Source: an uncultured Methylococcaceae bacterium
GTDB lineage: Bacteria; Pseudomonadota; Gammaproteobacteria; Methylococcales; Methylomonadaceae
Length of the DNA: 7,179 nt
Direction of reading: 5' to 3'
NCBI GenBank assembly: GCA_903839795.1
Contig: CAIMDR010000434.1
Span: 1 to 7,179, forward strand
The translations under genes and the position numbers were made by a program. Shown in pieces: positions 6,625 through 7,179 of this stretch. The notes beneath the pieces are model-generated. The model ran no database searches and was not told where the DNA came from. It was given only the letters and a program-made list of their open reading frames with translations. Every line of letters begins with the position of its first letter. The stretch's first letter is position 1.

Positions 6625-6999
6625 TTAATGATTTTTTAATTTATTTAAGATCCTATCCACATCGTCAAGGTCAGACGCTGTATTTATACCTGACAAATCT
6701 GCACCCGCTAACACCAAAAAAGCCACAACACCTGGATTTAAGCCTATAAAAATAGTCTCAGCGCCCATTAACTTAATCATAAGAACCGTCTGATGTAAGG
6801 TATTAAACTCAGTAAGATCCAACACCGCAACGGCCGATAAATCAAATATCACTGCATTGATCTTATCCACTTGTGTACGTTCAAGCAAATCCGTGCGCAA
6901 TACTGATAAAGTTTCTTGTACTAGATCCCCCTGAATAGTGACGAATAATCTGTCTTTCATGATACTCATTGACACGCCACTACTACTGACTTTATACAT
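6625..6999 (-). CDS. RsbS-like single STAS domain protein lacking the phospho-serine
   Basis: The 124-residue product is a stand-alone STAS domain of the anti-sigma-antagonist/RsbS type, with the usual length of RsbS and no sensor domain. From memory, residues ~49-118 align without gaps to Bacillus RsbS. Shared features include LSAVAVLD (54-61), KLMGAETIFIGLNPGV (76-91) and INTASDL (105-111). At the position of the RsbS phospho-serine (Ser59, after the conserved Asp) this protein has Leu62, followed by Thr63 (D61-L62-T63). Either it is constitutively 'unphosphorylated' or Thr63 is used instead. It probably binds the RsbT-like domains encoded by the next two genes. The ATG at 6999 is preceded by AGGG (7010-7007) with 7-base spacing. 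An internal ATG at 6969 has no such site. It is the first gene of the operon, 33 bases from a repeat pair. Confidence 0.88.
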   Translation of the reverse strand: MYKVSSSGVSMSIMKDRLFVTIQGDLVQETLSVLRTDLLERTQVDKINAVIFDLSAVAVLDLTEFNTLHQTVLMIKLMGAETIFIGLNPGVVAFLVLAGADLSGINTASDLDDVDRILNKLKNH

Positions 7000-7010
7000 T
7001 ATCTATCCCT

Positions 7011-7036
7011 ATCAATACGCATTAAAAATACTGTAA
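7011..7036 (-). promoter_or_regulatory. candidate promoter region of the operon
   Basis: The space between the STAS start and the repeat pair is too short for much else. On the - strand it reads TTACAG (7036-7031), 17 bases, then GATAGG (7014-7009), only a weak sigma-70 match. TTACAGTATTTTTAATG (7036-7020) also occurs, with one extra T, upstream of the 25-residue frame at 2188-2205. The shared string may be a promoter or a repeat-derived edge. Confidence 0.25.
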
Positions 7037-7086
7037 CTATTCAGTCCCCCTCTTTGAAAAAGAGGGGTTAGGGGAGATTTTATTAG
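7033..7086 (-). repeat. C/G-box palindromic repeat, copy C
   Basis: The sequence is nearly identical to the reverse complement of 1681-1734: GTAACTATTCAG edge, stem CCCCTCTTT (7047-7055) and AAAGAGGGG (7059-7067), TTAGGGG box, and GATTTTATTAG edge (7076-7086). It differs from copy B by a few substitutions and a one-base shift. It forms the upstream edge of the operon's regulatory region. Confidence 0.85.
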
Positions 7087-7088
7087 AT

Positions 7089-7135
7089 AAATCCCCCTCA
7101 ATCCCCCTTTTTCAAAGGGGGAGGTGAATACTTAC
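7089..7135 (+). repeat. C/G-box palindromic repeat, copy D
   Basis: This copy has the opposite orientation to copy C, and only 2 bases separate the two. The stem is CCCCCTTT (7103-7110) and AAAGGGGG (7114-7121), preceded by a CCCCCTCAAT box and followed by a GGTGAATACTTAC tail. Copies C and D together form a compound inverted pair (7033-7135) similar in layout to paired REP elements (BIMEs). Nothing recognisable follows it to the end of the window at 7179. Confidence 0.8.
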
Positions 7136-7179
7136 AAAATACTTAATGAGCAATATGAACATTAATTAATTTTAATGCA

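Noticed and set aside
7033..7135. CRISPR array
   Set aside because: The repeats are palindromic, oppositely oriented and not separated by regular unique spacers, and no cas gene is present.

Overview
The window looks like accessory chromosome from a gammaproteobacterium. The aquatic methanotroph group (Methylococcales) is my best guess. It rests on the LhgO type, the AT-rich intergenic DNA and the abundant short C/G-box palindromic repeats, and no taxonomic marker gene is present. There are four confident protein genes, one + strand singleton (lhgO) and one three-gene - strand operon, plus two doubtful small ORFs and an unusual density of short palindromic repeats.

Layout. Positions 1-481 hold no convincing gene: a small array of GGTGGC/CGGTT units at the left edge, a CCCCCTTT/AAAGGGGG palindromic repeat, a strong rho-independent terminator (182-211) probably belonging to a gene left of the window, and a decayed repeat copy (372-419) that creates a false N-terminal extension of the next gene. 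lhgO, an FAD-dependent L-2-hydroxyglutarate oxidase/dehydrogenase, occupies 482-1678. Positions 1679-2806 are mostly non-coding. They hold a repeat copy directly after lhgO, a small inverted-repeat element with target duplication (1819-1955), two hairpins (2094-2126 and 2134-2162), a possible 25-residue membrane peptide (2239-2316) and a doubtful 62-residue ORF (2424-2612). From 6999 down to 2807 runs the - strand operon. Its upstream region (7033-7135) holds two repeat copies in opposite orientation.

The operon is the interesting part. It combines a Bacillus RsbR/RsbS/RsbT/RsbX-type partner-switching module (stressosome family) with a multistep phosphorelay. Gene 1 is an RsbS-like single STAS domain, but Leu replaces the serine that RsbT normally phosphorylates. 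Gene 2 fuses an intact RsbT-like serine kinase domain to an RsbX/SpoIIE-type PP2C phosphatase. Gene 3 is a soluble hybrid histidine kinase (HisKA-HATPase-REC-REC-HPt). Its N-terminal ~130 residues appear to be a degenerate RsbT-like domain that has lost its nucleotide-binding motifs. My model, an inference, is that the STAS protein docks on both the active RsbT domain of gene 2 and the dead RsbT domain of gene 3. The phosphorylation state of a STAS partner would then control the histidine kinase rather than a sigma factor. No RsbR-type sensor, sigma factor or output regulator lies in the window.
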